Shown: in pieces, positions 54,751 to 64,000 of the stretch | Position numbering within the stretch: position 1 is the stretch's first letter | Layout: each line of letters starts with the position of its first letter | Origin: Myrmaecium sp. VS I D KN 1 | Taxonomy: Eukaryota; Ascomycota; Dothideomycetes; Valsariales; Valsariaceae | Assembly (NCBI GenBank): GCA_019775845.1 | Contig: JADQAV010000040.1 | Span: 1 to 64,000, forward strand | Length of the DNA: 64,000 bases | Reading direction: 5' to 3' | The notes under the pieces: generated by a model | Seen by the model: the letters and a program-made list of their open reading frames with translations, nothing else | The model's database searches: none | Told to the model about the DNA's origin: nothing | Made by a program: the position numbers and the translations under genes

Positions 54751-57700
54751 ATGTCAGACATCCAGCATTACCTCCTGGAGTTTGACAAGAGCAGGCCCGA
54801 TGCCACCCAGATCGCCCAGGAATCCGCAACCAGTAAGCTTCGTCCATTTGAGCTGACTCGAGACGCGCAACTGAGCACATCTGATAGGGTTGCACAACAA
54901 GCAATTGAAGCTCCTGGATTTGATACAATCGCTGGGCGAATATCTGAACAGCGATGATTCTGCTATCAGAGCCAAAAGTATGCCTATGCCGCCACGTTGA
55001 GTCGATTCCACGCCAGACGAAAACTATGCTAAGCCTGTACAGCCATGGCATACCTCTCCGAGGTGCTTGCGGCGACCACCCCGAAGACTCTTGCCCGACA
55101 GCAACGTACGTTCCCGTATTTCGCGTGGTCCAAAGCCTCTATTATACCCTTTAATACAGCTGCCTATGTGCGCGCGGAAGGGCTGCATGCTGAGACCCCG
55201 CTGCAGGAAACCTCTTGTGCGACTTTGTACTCTCCCGCATCGCCGACGATGTAGAAGGCATAGGACATTGCGCCAAGGCACTGCTGGCGCTTGAGGAGCG
55301 CGGACAGTGGGAGGACTCGCGGGCTGCAAACGTCATGAACGTGTACGTTCCAATATCTCGTAGGCTAAGGCATCTTGGGCTCACCTCTCGACAGACTTGT
55401 GGAACATACGCACCCTCTTCGGCAGTTCGCGCAGCAAAGCGAGAGATATTCCGTGTTAACACTCATCGATTCCCTGATCGCGAAATATAGAAGAGGTTGG
55501 TCTGTCGCGGCATTGACGGACGTCGTAGGCTAACTTCACCAAGCTATCCGGGAACTTCATGAAGCGGACCCGGGCTTCTTGTCCCGGTTTATCTCCTATT
55601 TCGAGGGAGAGAAAGACCCACGGAACCTCATGATAGTCTTCTCCATTCTGAGGGTGCCAATGGCAGAATGGACAATCGGCAAAGATGCTCAGGTAGGGAC
55701 CGGACTGATATTTGCCGCCCCTCTGTCCGAGTCCTTGCACAGGTCAATGCTGATACAATCATAGGACCTTTTCGACGCCGTGTTCAACTACTTTCCTATT
55801 ACATTTCGACCTCCCCCTAATGACCCCTACGGGATTACCGCAGAACATCTGAAAGATCGCCTTCGAGATTGTATATCCACTACAGCCGAGTTCGCCCCAT
55901 ATGCCTTCCCCGCTTTATTGGATAAGCTGGACTCCACGGCGATGAACACAAAGGTGAGTGCGGCCTGGTCTTCGGTTAAGTTACGCTAACATCTTTCAAG
56001 CGCGATGTCTTGCAAACTCTTACCTCCTGTGTCTCAGAATATGGTCCCCGGACGGTATCATTATATGCTACTACTCTCTGGGAGTCTCTAAAGTTCGAAA
56101 TTCTGAACCCGCAGGAGGAAGATCTTGCAGAGCTAGCGTTGAATACACTGGCAGAAATAGCACGTCAGCTTTCAAAGGGAGGTTCCGGATTACTAAATCC
56201 CTATCTCAAACCCATAATCAAGGAATGTAATGAGCATCTGGAGGATGCACCGACTAAGCAATCACAGGCAGCGGCTAGAATCGTGAAAGCTGTTGCAAGT
56301 GTTTCCCCAGAGGTTACCAACATATGCATTGCTGGCATTCTACCCAATCTTTTCACTTTATATCAGAGTGCGGATTCCCTGGTCAAAAGACGAGGACTGC
56401 TCGAAGTCTTGGTAGACCTAATCCGAGCTGACATCGTTGTTTTTGGCACGTGGCGTGCAACTGAGCCGGTCAACTTGACTGGCTCAGTCGTGCCTCAGAG
56501 ACCAGAGAACAATGCACTTCGCAACTTCAGCAATCAAGCGCTGGAGACGATGATCAATGGACTGGCGACAGCGCCAGCCAGGGAGGTCTCGTTTCGTTTG
56601 ATGGCGCTTAACGGTCTTCTGTCCTTGGCAAAGGTTCGCCTCCTGCTTGAAGACGAGGATATCTCTAGGATTATCGAACTATTTCAAGAAATCTTGATCA
56701 CCGAGGAATCTTATGGGAAGGATGAGATCAAAGCTGCTGCCATCAATGGGCTCGTAGAAATTGCCCATCAAAAGCCACAACTGGTGGTGGAGAAGGCCTT
56801 CCCATTGTTCATGGCTAAGCTGCCGGACACCGACGCGGACGGATCAATCGCTTATGCGCCAGTGTTGGAGGCCTTTGCAAAGCTCGCAAGCGAAGATAAA
56901 GTCTTCGACACCGTCGTATTACGACTAAGGAACAAGCTCAACGTGGCTGTGGCCCAGAAGGCGTCAAGCACATACTTAACTGCCTTGCTTTCGGCGATTC
57001 TGTATGCATTCCATGCAGGCGCTTCGAGGCTTGAAGTTAACGAGAATGGTGGACAATACTACGAAAGCGTCGTCCGGCCCTTGTTGCTCAAGGTTTCCGC
57101 GCCGTCATCAACGGAAGCGTGCCCCTTCGACAACGAGGTCATGCTTGACCTCATTGGCCGGATATGCAACCTCATCATCCGACCTCAACCGCTAGAATTC
57201 CACCAGAAGGTCAACGAGGAGGTGTATGCTCTGTTTAGTGCTCGGCCGCAGACAGAGCTGCCCCCGTTCGCGCTCAATCTGAGCCAGGACCGTAATCGGC
57301 AAATGATCGTTTCGACGCACATTCTTGCAGCTCTGAGGAAAGAGGCTCGACCAGCTAACGGGGAGCAGCTTATACATGCGCTCATCGAATTCGCGAAGCA
57401 ACCCGACCTTCCCCCTCGGACTCGAGCGGCAACGCTGAGACAGTTGTCATTGATCGTCAACAAGTTCATTTCCACGCCAGAACTCAAGCCGCTCATGGAG
57501 CCTGTACTGTCTGTGAACGGGGACCTTCTTGGAAGCACCACTATCAATGAGCATTCCATCCGAGTAGCTTTCGCCCTCAGCAAAGGTCTTGTTCTGCGAA
57601 ACCACCCCCTGCTTTCCACTGTGTTGCCTTCACTGCTGGAATTGCTTTCCAATCCGACACTTGGGTTGGTAGTTGCGCGAGGCTTCTCCACCTTGCTCCA

Positions 57701-58274
57701 ACCCGACGACCTACTTACCAAGGAGAACTATTGCACAATATCCGGACTGCACCGACAGAAGGTTTTCAGTCTACTGGTCCCCAACATGCCGAAGTTCTTC
57801 TCTTCTGCTGATACACAGACGAAAACCAACACTCTCATCGCTTTAGCCGGCATCCTGCGTTGGCTGCCATACGAAATTATCTCTCCCGATCTCAAGGCTC
57901 TCACACCCCTTCTCCTCCAGTCGCTCGACCTCACCCACGAGGATGACGTGAAGGCTGCAACAGTGGACACTCTGATATCTATTCTCACGCAGAACCCGTC
58001 GGCCATTGAAGAGCATGCGGGCAGCTTGATCGGTCGGCTCCTTAACGCAACAACCACCAAGGAGAACCCGCCTCGTGTACGAGCGGTGGCGCTGAAATGC
58101 CTTGCAATAGTGCCAGTACAGTTGCGATTGGAGGTTGTGTTGCCGTTCCGCCGACAGGTCGTCAAGAAGCTCACTCCCGCGTTGGATGATGGGAAAAGAG
58201 CCGTCAGGGCTGAGGCCGTCAGATGCAGGGCGAAGTGGTTAGATCTGGACGAGGCCAACGACGAAGACGAGTGA
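54751..58274 (+). CDS. MET18: MMS19/Met18, cytosolic Fe-S targeting factor
   Basis: Eight exons: 54751-54832, 54888-54977, 55043-55105, 55207-55342, 55395-55495, 55544-55692, 55765-55953 and 56001-58274, give 1,027 aa (yeast Met18 is 1,032). All seven joins keep phase. MMS19 is a HEAT-repeat scaffold that, with Cia1 and Cia2, hands Fe-S clusters to DNA polymerases, primase, XPD and others. The N-terminal domain is plain: [61 protein letters not shown] and [16 protein letters not shown] repeats run to the C-terminus, where [14 protein letters not shown] and [20 protein letters not shown] mark the conserved Met18 tail. Introns crowd the first 1.25 kb; the last exon is 2.27 kb. Yeast loss causes Met auxotrophy and MMS sensitivity. 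Confidence 0.93.
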
Positions 58275-59175
58275 GGAGAACGCTCTGTCTGCTCATCTGT
58301 TCGACTCTAGTGGATGCCTTGTGTGCCTGAACTGGACGGCTAGAACGACCAGCCGAAGCAAGTACGAGCTTGATTTGTGTAAGGGATATAATTGGCATGT
58401 GCATGGCCACGAGTAAATAATTTACGGTGTTTGGGGATACGAATGTACCTTGGTGCGGACTGTCCGAAAGGGTTGGACTGGATTTGGCGTCATGAGATAC
58501 GTTATTTAGGTTCTCACGGTAGCAATGGTCTCCTGGGCTCATGAAGGGCAGCAACATGCCACAAGCATGGCCTTGCCAATGTTTGTGTTAACAACAACGT
58601 AACGCATTGTAACGCATTGGATGATTGCATAATGTACCTACTCTAGTGTACGGTACGCAGGCCCGAAAGGATTGCCTAACGCAGCCTTGTGCATATTGTA
58701 CCAAGATGAGTCGAAGCCGCAGTCGGACTCCGAAGTGCGGCTGACTGAACAACTCTGCATGTCTCGTCTGATCCTTCGTTGCTATCTATCATCCAGCCTT
58801 TGACCTCCTATACACTTCTATCTTCCTGCTCCTCTTGCTGTTCGTTCATATCTGCTCAAACTTCCTTCTCCCGGACACAGGTCGAGGTTTCGGAGACTCA
58901 TCGCAGCCCTTGAACAACAGAAAAGTCGCCGAACCTCTCTCAAGCTTATATTCGGGACCCCCGCCATAGTCCGGCGGATATTTTTGGATTCCTTACACAA
59001 CTACTCCCTTTATCGGCGCCGAATACATCATTTACGATTTCTAAAGATCCCTTGCAAGATAAGAAGAGCTGACGTTCTTCCATCTCTCCCTTCGCGACTC
59101 TACGGTTGCGGCCAACACCCACCAAACCTGCATAATACACTCACTCAGCCTCACGGACACACGGACACACACACA
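58275..59175. other. 0.9 kb intergenic, MMS19 3' end to FSH1 leader
   Basis: It includes a TACCTACTC...GTACGGTACG motif at 58634-58658 and a CACACGGACACACACACA repeat just before the next ATG (59150-59175). No ORF supported. Confidence 0.5.
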
Positions 59176-60039
59176 ATGGGCACCGCAACCAACGCCGCCG
59201 CCGGCGCCGCCGGCACGACCCCGGCCGACGCCGCGAGCCTGCACAAGCCCCGCCTGCTCTGCCTGCACGGCGGCGGGGTGAACGCGGAGATCTTCGAGCT
59301 GCAGTCGCGGGCGCTCGCGCCGGCGCTGGCGGGCACCTTCCGCTTCGTCTGGGCGAACGCGCCCTTCCACACCGACCCGCACCCGGACATCGTGCCCGTG
59401 TACGGCGACCTGGGCCCGTTCCGGCGGTGGATGCGGTGGAAGCCCCACCACCCGGAGGGGGACGCGGACGCCTGCCTGGCCGAGATCGCGGCCGCGCTCC
59501 GCGCCGCCATGGAGGCGGACGACGCCGCCGGCGCGACCGGCGACTGGGTCGGCCTGATGGGGTTCAGTCAGGGCGCCAAGCTGGCCGCGAGCATGCTGCT
59601 CGAGCAGCAGGCGAGGGAGGACCGGCTCGGGCCGGGCAAGGGGACGGGCGCGTGCGGCGTGGAGGGGGTGCGGTGGCGGTTCGGCATCCTGCTGGCCGGC
59701 CGGGCGCCGCTGACGAGGATGAGCAGGACGCTGCAGCCGGCGAATAAGGCCTTGGTCGAGGTGAACGAGGTGTCGGAGGGCTTCGAGTTCAGTCACTTGG
59801 ATGTCGACGACGAGGTCAAGATTCGGCTGCCGACGGTGCACGTGCATGGGCTGAGGGATCAAGGGCTGCACCTGCATCGGAAGCTGTTCACGGATTACTG
59901 CGTCGAGGGGAGCGCCAGGCTGGTCGAGTGGGACGGGGACCATCGAGTGCCACTCAAATCCGTGGATGTCAAGAAAGTGGTGGATGCTGTTCTAGACATG
60001 GTTGAGGAGACGGGACTGAAGACTCAAAGGTCGGGTTGA
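59176..60039 (+). CDS. FSH1-family serine hydrolase (OVCA2/LovG-like)
   Basis: A single exon of 287 aa, GC-rich. An alpha/beta-hydrolase with LLCLHGGGVNAEIF at the first strand, nucleophile S131 in GFSQGAK, D228 in HGLRD and H256 in DGDHRVP, a full catalytic triad. FSH1 relatives include yeast Fsh1-3, human OVCA2 and the thioesterase LovG that releases polyketides. No polyketide synthase or other cluster gene is nearby, so a housekeeping esterase is more likely. The Ala/Thr-rich first 22 residues look disordered. The upstream in-frame codons begin at 58984 but the ATG at 59176 fits the family start. Confidence 0.9.
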   Translation: MGTATNAAAGAAGTTPADAASLHKPRLLCLHGGGVNAEIFELQSRALAPALAGTFRFVWANAPFHTDPHPDIVPVYGDLGPFRRWMRWKPHHPEGDADACLAEIAAALRAAMEADDAAGATGDWVGLMGFSQGAKLAASMLLEQQAREDRLGPGKGTGACGVEGVRWRFGILLAGRAPLTRMSRTLQPANKALVEVNEVSEGFEFSHLDVDDEVKIRLPTVHVHGLRDQGLHLHRKLFTDYCVEGSARLVEWDGDHRVPLKSVDVKKVVDAVLDMVEETGLKTQRSG

Positions 60040-60601
60040 AAAGGACATATGAATAGCGACAGGCAGGTAGCATCTCTTTGAAGTAATATAGATTTTTGTA
60101 CCCACGGCAGCACGCAATATGAGAAATTAAAGGATGATTGGTATATAGAACGATAATTTGAGTCATATCTTAACCCTTCCCTCTTTACTTTTTGTTCGCT
60201 CGTTACAAGTACATCAAACCGTTAGATCGTTCATCCGCAAATACGTGATCCGCCATGCTCGCAATGCAAGTGGTGCACTTGCATTCGATGGAATCTCATG
60301 GGAAGAAGAGAATAGGGTATCAAGACTGTCCAGGATGACCGAAGAGCTGCGATAAAGGAAACAGCAAGGAAACTGGTCATGCCTGGAGAAAGAAAATGTT
60401 TTGTGAAGAGCCGAATATCTCTTCCGCAGCGGCAGACTGGTGACGTGGACGAAAAGGAAACTCCAGTGCAACACCATGCTAATGCGGCATGACATATTGA
60501 TACAAAGCATGAAAGTCGTGACATGAAGTAAAAGAAAACCCAGACGTTTCGTCATCCGACGCTGCTGATATCAAGTTAAATAAGAGCAACCTACGCATCA
60601 T
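60040..60601. other. Convergent 3' intergenic region
   Basis: 562 nt between the FSH1-like gene and the C2H2-like gene. No gene. Confidence 0.55.
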
Positions 60602-63600
60602 CTAAGCATCGCGTACGCTCCGAGTGGGAGGTAAGTTCGATGCTGCCGGTTCAGCGTCGTATGGCCTTGCTTCATTCCTAGATTCATGCAACCTTCTATC
60701 CTCTCCATATATTCTGCGGTCTTCGACCGCCATGTCATCTCTGTGATACGGAAGATATTCAACGTATTGTGCCGGCTCGGCCCGACTGTCGAGAAGATAA
60801 TCAGGAGGCGGATAGGACTCCTGCACACGGATGTACCGGACTTCCTCCCCGTACTCGTTTACATATACTGGGCGCTCGTCAGGGTACCGATAACGAGATA
60901 TTGGTGGCTCCGGAGAATAAGGACCTCGTTGGGGGAAGCTGCCGTGCGAAGACATATGGCGTGGCGGGTGCACCGGCTCCTCTCCGTAAATCCTGTCTGT
61001 GCTTGTCGCTCTGGGAACCTGACTGTCCGCCTGCGACCCTTCCTTCGGCCGTGGAGAATGAGACAGGTTACGCTCTTGATCCAACTGTCGCCTCTGGGCC
61101 TCATAGCGTTCATACCTGCTATGTGTACGTTGGAGCCGATGCCCGTGCGCGTGTGGCTCTTCTCTCGAACCGTTCATATATCTAGGATACCGAGACCTGA
61201 TTGGACGAGACGGCATGGTGTCAGATAGCCTAGAGTATCGGCGTCGTGCGTAACCACCAGGCCGATAGTCATCAGGATTGCCTGTAACCGGACGGTCTCC
61301 CACCTCAGTATGCCCCCTTCCCATATGTCCTGTCCCTGGGCCTCGAGCGTCTGACCTTTCGCGAAAGCCACGGTATCTCCGCTCGGATGCTACTAAAACT
61401 GTCCTCTCCTCGCTCCCCCTCCCACGAGGGGTAGTAGTACTAGCAGCAGACACAGGTGGAAGGGGACTTCCACGAGCGCCATTCTCACCTGGCTCATGCG
61501 TTATGGGAGTCATGTGACGTCGCTCGGTCGTCTCTCGTAGATATCGCTCAAGACCAGGGCCGGGCTGGAAGCTGTTCAGGAAGCGCTCTGCCTCGGCTTG
61601 ACCTTCCTTCCGAGGGACAACTCTTGTGGTGAATGGAGTGCCCTCAGTGACAGCAGCTACTCTAGATCGCCCGTAAGATCCTTCTACAGAAGGGCTGCTT
61701 TCACCGGGTTCTGGATGAGTGGTTGAGACAGGGTTGGGACAGCCCTCCATAGCAGAATTTAGACCAAGCGCCCCAGGCAGCCCCTGGATATCTGCGCCTG
61801 TAAAACCCTCCCTGGAGGAAGGGGTTTGATAGTAGTCATCATGACCATAGCGTCGCTCTGGCAGCTGAGACAATAGTAAGTCAGCTTGCTGCAAGTATGT
61901 CTATGTCCTTCCAGTTACTCACATAATACAGAGCGCCGCTGCTGTGGAGCGAACTCCGGTAGTCATCAAACGAAGGGCTCCGTCGGATAGGATCTTGTAT
62001 GTAACGTGGCCTAAGATGCCAGTCTTGAGACAAAAGAGCGGGGTGGCGGGGGTCGTATTCGTCCTCGTCCATCCCATGCAGTGAGCGGGGCCGCGGGTCA
62101 GCCGGTGAACCATTGGATATTTGAACCGAGCCTCTACCGGAGTGACCAGGCGTACCCATCATTTCTTCTGCCGGCCCGCGTTTGATAGATACCAGGGAGT
62201 CCCCGATTGCTCTGTCGCCTTGGGCAGGAGTAGCTAGGACTTGAGAAGGGAAGGCTCTGGCAAATAACTTCAACAATTCATGATCCATACCTGATGTGCG
62301 AACTATGTCGGCGATGACGTTGTCAGGTGGGAGTGCAATTGCTGCATCTTCCCAACCGACAGCATCGACTGACTTCGCTTGCGTTGCTCTTGCAACAGAC
62401 TCAAAATGCTGCAAATGCTGAGACTTAAAATGAAACATCAGCGACAGAAGAGAATAACTCTTCCGTTCATCGCCAGGAGTGATATAAGAGTAGTTTCCGG
62501 AGACCTCGTTAACATCGAGTAAACAGCTTTTGCAAGAAAAACAAGAAACGGACTTCAAAGAGTACAAGTAGGGAGAGTTCTGAAGGACTTCAATGAACAT
62601 GTCCAGAGTTGGCTCGATGCCAAAGGCGTGTCGAAAGAGGGCCGCAGCTTCCTTGACTATGACATAAACTCGCATACTCGTCGGAAGGGCTCTGTCTGGT
62701 ATATGAGAGAGGTTAGACCACAGATCGCCTAGAACATGTGACAATCGTCCCAACCGCTCCTGGATTTCTCCGGGCGTTGCTCCGTCAGCAGCCTGTGTCC
62801 AGGAGGTTATTCCACGATGGACTGGAATGGAAGATCCTGAGGCAACAAAGTTTGGAATAGCTTCAGTAGGCTCCGGCGGATATAAACGTGGAGGCACTGT
62901 CGGGTTTCCATACGCATAAGGCGGTTGAGCATGGCCACTGTACCCATCATAGGGCTGAGGATGGCCATAGAAAGAAGTTTGCTGCGGCATGTTGTATGGC
63001 ATATTCGGGACTGGTCCGGTTATGTGTGCTGGTGGTACGAAGGGATGGTCGTACGAGCCATGGACAGGCGGCGGTACTGTAGGCGGCGCATATGGTCCAT
63101 TAAACCGGTTACCATATTGGTGCGCGCCAAACGGAGCAGGACTCATGTGGGAATGCGCACTAAGGGGTTGTGGGGCCATCAGAGGAGTAGAATGTGACGC
63201 ACGGCTGTACCCACCGTATTGGTATGGTCCATAAGACTGTGCCTTGTGTCCTTGGCCGACATGGGATGAAGCCATGGAATATAAAGGAGCCCTAGAGATG
63301 GATGGGTCCGGCTGAAAAGGCGGGTCTTCTGGCCACTCCGCTTCCCTCCAATGTACAACAACGTTGCCGACACTGAAGCTGTTAGTATGCTTTGCTCCGT
63401 AATGCTGGATGACGCCTTCGAAGCCATAGAACCTGGAGTTGCCTTCGCAGACATGACACAGGAAGAGCTCCTTACGAAACTGCTCGGTTAGCGGTCTGAT
63501 CTTGTTATCAAAAACCCATTTCATGTTTTCCAGTAGGAGCTTCCGCGTTGTCGAAACGCCTGGCTCATCCTGTTTGGCCAGTTGGCCACTGACTCTCTTT

Positions 63601-63992
63601 GAATCCTCTTCTTTTGTCAGCTCCTCGTAGAATCTCCGACGGACATAGAGTAGCAGATCAGCAGCAAACTTGGGACTGTTCTCTTTGTTAATGCGGATTC
63701 CACCAGCCCACTCCTCACGGATTAACTCATCCGCGTACAAACCGAGACGATCACGGATGGGCTGTTGCGACTCATCCCATTCCCGATCCAAGGCTTCTTT
63801 CAATTCCTTGATGCTTGCATCTTGCTGGCGTCGGTCTGCAACTTTGGCTTGTAGAGCCGCTGCTTGCATGACTTGTTCTTTCTCGATGTGTTCAGCAGCA
63901 GCTCGTTGAGCTAGAAGACGAGGCTTGAGCAACTCCCAAGCACGGTCTGTCATAGGCGTCGAGATCTGAATTGCGGCTTTGAAAGAGTCCAT
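60602..63992 (-). CDS. Large fungal protein with two C2H2-like motifs, function unknown; 5' end may lie outside
   Basis: Exons, minus strand: 63992-61923 and 61864-60602 (phase 0, intron 58 nt), give 1,110 aa. The N-terminal 170 residues are helical and charged (TDRAWELLKPRLLAQRAAAE, KELKEALDREWDES). A C2H2-like motif, C179/C182...H197/H202 (CHVC and HYGAKH), follows, then a Pro/Tyr/Gly-rich low-complexity block. A second Cys/His motif lies at about 490-545 (CFSCKSC and HFKSQH). The last 450 residues are Arg/Ser/Pro/Tyr-rich and disordered, prion-like or RNA-binding in style. Moulds have such proteins under a DUF name. The Met at 63992 is eight bases from the window end and the frame stays open beyond it, so upstream exons are quite possible. 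Confidence 0.8.
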
Positions 63993-64000
63993 GTGCCGCA

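Noticed and set aside
59176-64000. Secondary-metabolite cluster around the LovG-like hydrolase
   Set aside because: Neighbours are MMS19 and a disordered C2H2-like protein; no synthase, P450, transporter or cluster regulator is present.
1-64000. CRISPR arrays, prophage, operons or riboswitches
   Set aside because: The genome is eukaryotic with spliced genes; no regularly spaced repeats or prokaryotic signals were seen.

Overview
The window is a gene-dense piece of a filamentous ascomycete (Pezizomycotina) nuclear genome. The supporting signs are short introns (about 50-120 nt, mostly GTRNGT...YAG), compact intergenic spaces, protein families typical of moulds (an Atg24/Snx4 sorting nexin, a CCCH/Smr protein, an FSH1-type serine hydrolase, several fungus-specific proteins) and no operon logic. 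The protein flavour is closest to Eurotiomycetes such as Aspergillus and its relatives, but that placement rests on recognition, not on a search. I see no transposon, virus-like element, rRNA or CRISPR. One assembly gap (NN, flanked by poly-G and poly-C) lies at about 26.05 kb.

Layout. 0-9 kb: the 3' end of a probable tRNA gene, a Tpa1/Ofd1-type 2-oxoglutarate oxygenase, a MYND/SET protein, a metallo-beta-lactamase-like protein and a PWI/SR splicing factor. 9-18 kb: a proline-rich hypothetical protein, a small conserved two-exon protein, a FAHD1-type acylpyruvase, a coiled-coil/basic protein and eIF4A. 18-31.5 kb: an F-box/JmjC protein, a CCCH/Smr protein, a Tvp38-family membrane protein, sorting nexin Snx4, mitochondrial adenylate kinase and LETM1/Mdm38. 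31.5-39.5 kb: a sparse stretch with one orphan gene behind a good TATA box and a five-exon PWWP protein. 39.5-49.4 kb: Prp16, Pwp1, a fungus-specific Ser-rich protein behind a 2.4 kb gene-free stretch, and the cell-cycle factor Cks1. 50.5-64 kb: monothiol glutaredoxin Grx3/4, Rpf2, the cytosolic methylene-THF dehydrogenase Mtd1, MMS19/Met18, an FSH1 hydrolase and a large two-exon protein with C2H2-like motifs that runs to the window edge.

How the genes relate. Most are housekeeping genes for translation, splicing, ribosome assembly, mitochondria and trafficking. Many lie in divergent pairs with short shared promoters: Prp16/Pwp1 (214 bp), Mtd1/MMS19 (337 bp), Grx/Rpf2 (458 bp) and adenylate kinase/LETM1 (733 bp). 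Grx3/4 and MMS19, two parts of cytosolic iron-sulfur biogenesis, lie within 4 kb of each other. I found no clearly new multi-gene system. The points most worth a second look are the orphan gene at 33 kb, a Cys-rich small ORF at 38.5 kb, the degenerate MBL protein with its own Cys-pair motif, the F-box/JmjC fusion, a recurrent TACCT/AGGTA intergenic motif, and the Fe-S gene neighbourhood.

All gene models were spliced by hand. Exon joins were checked for reading phase, but no transcript or homology search was available.
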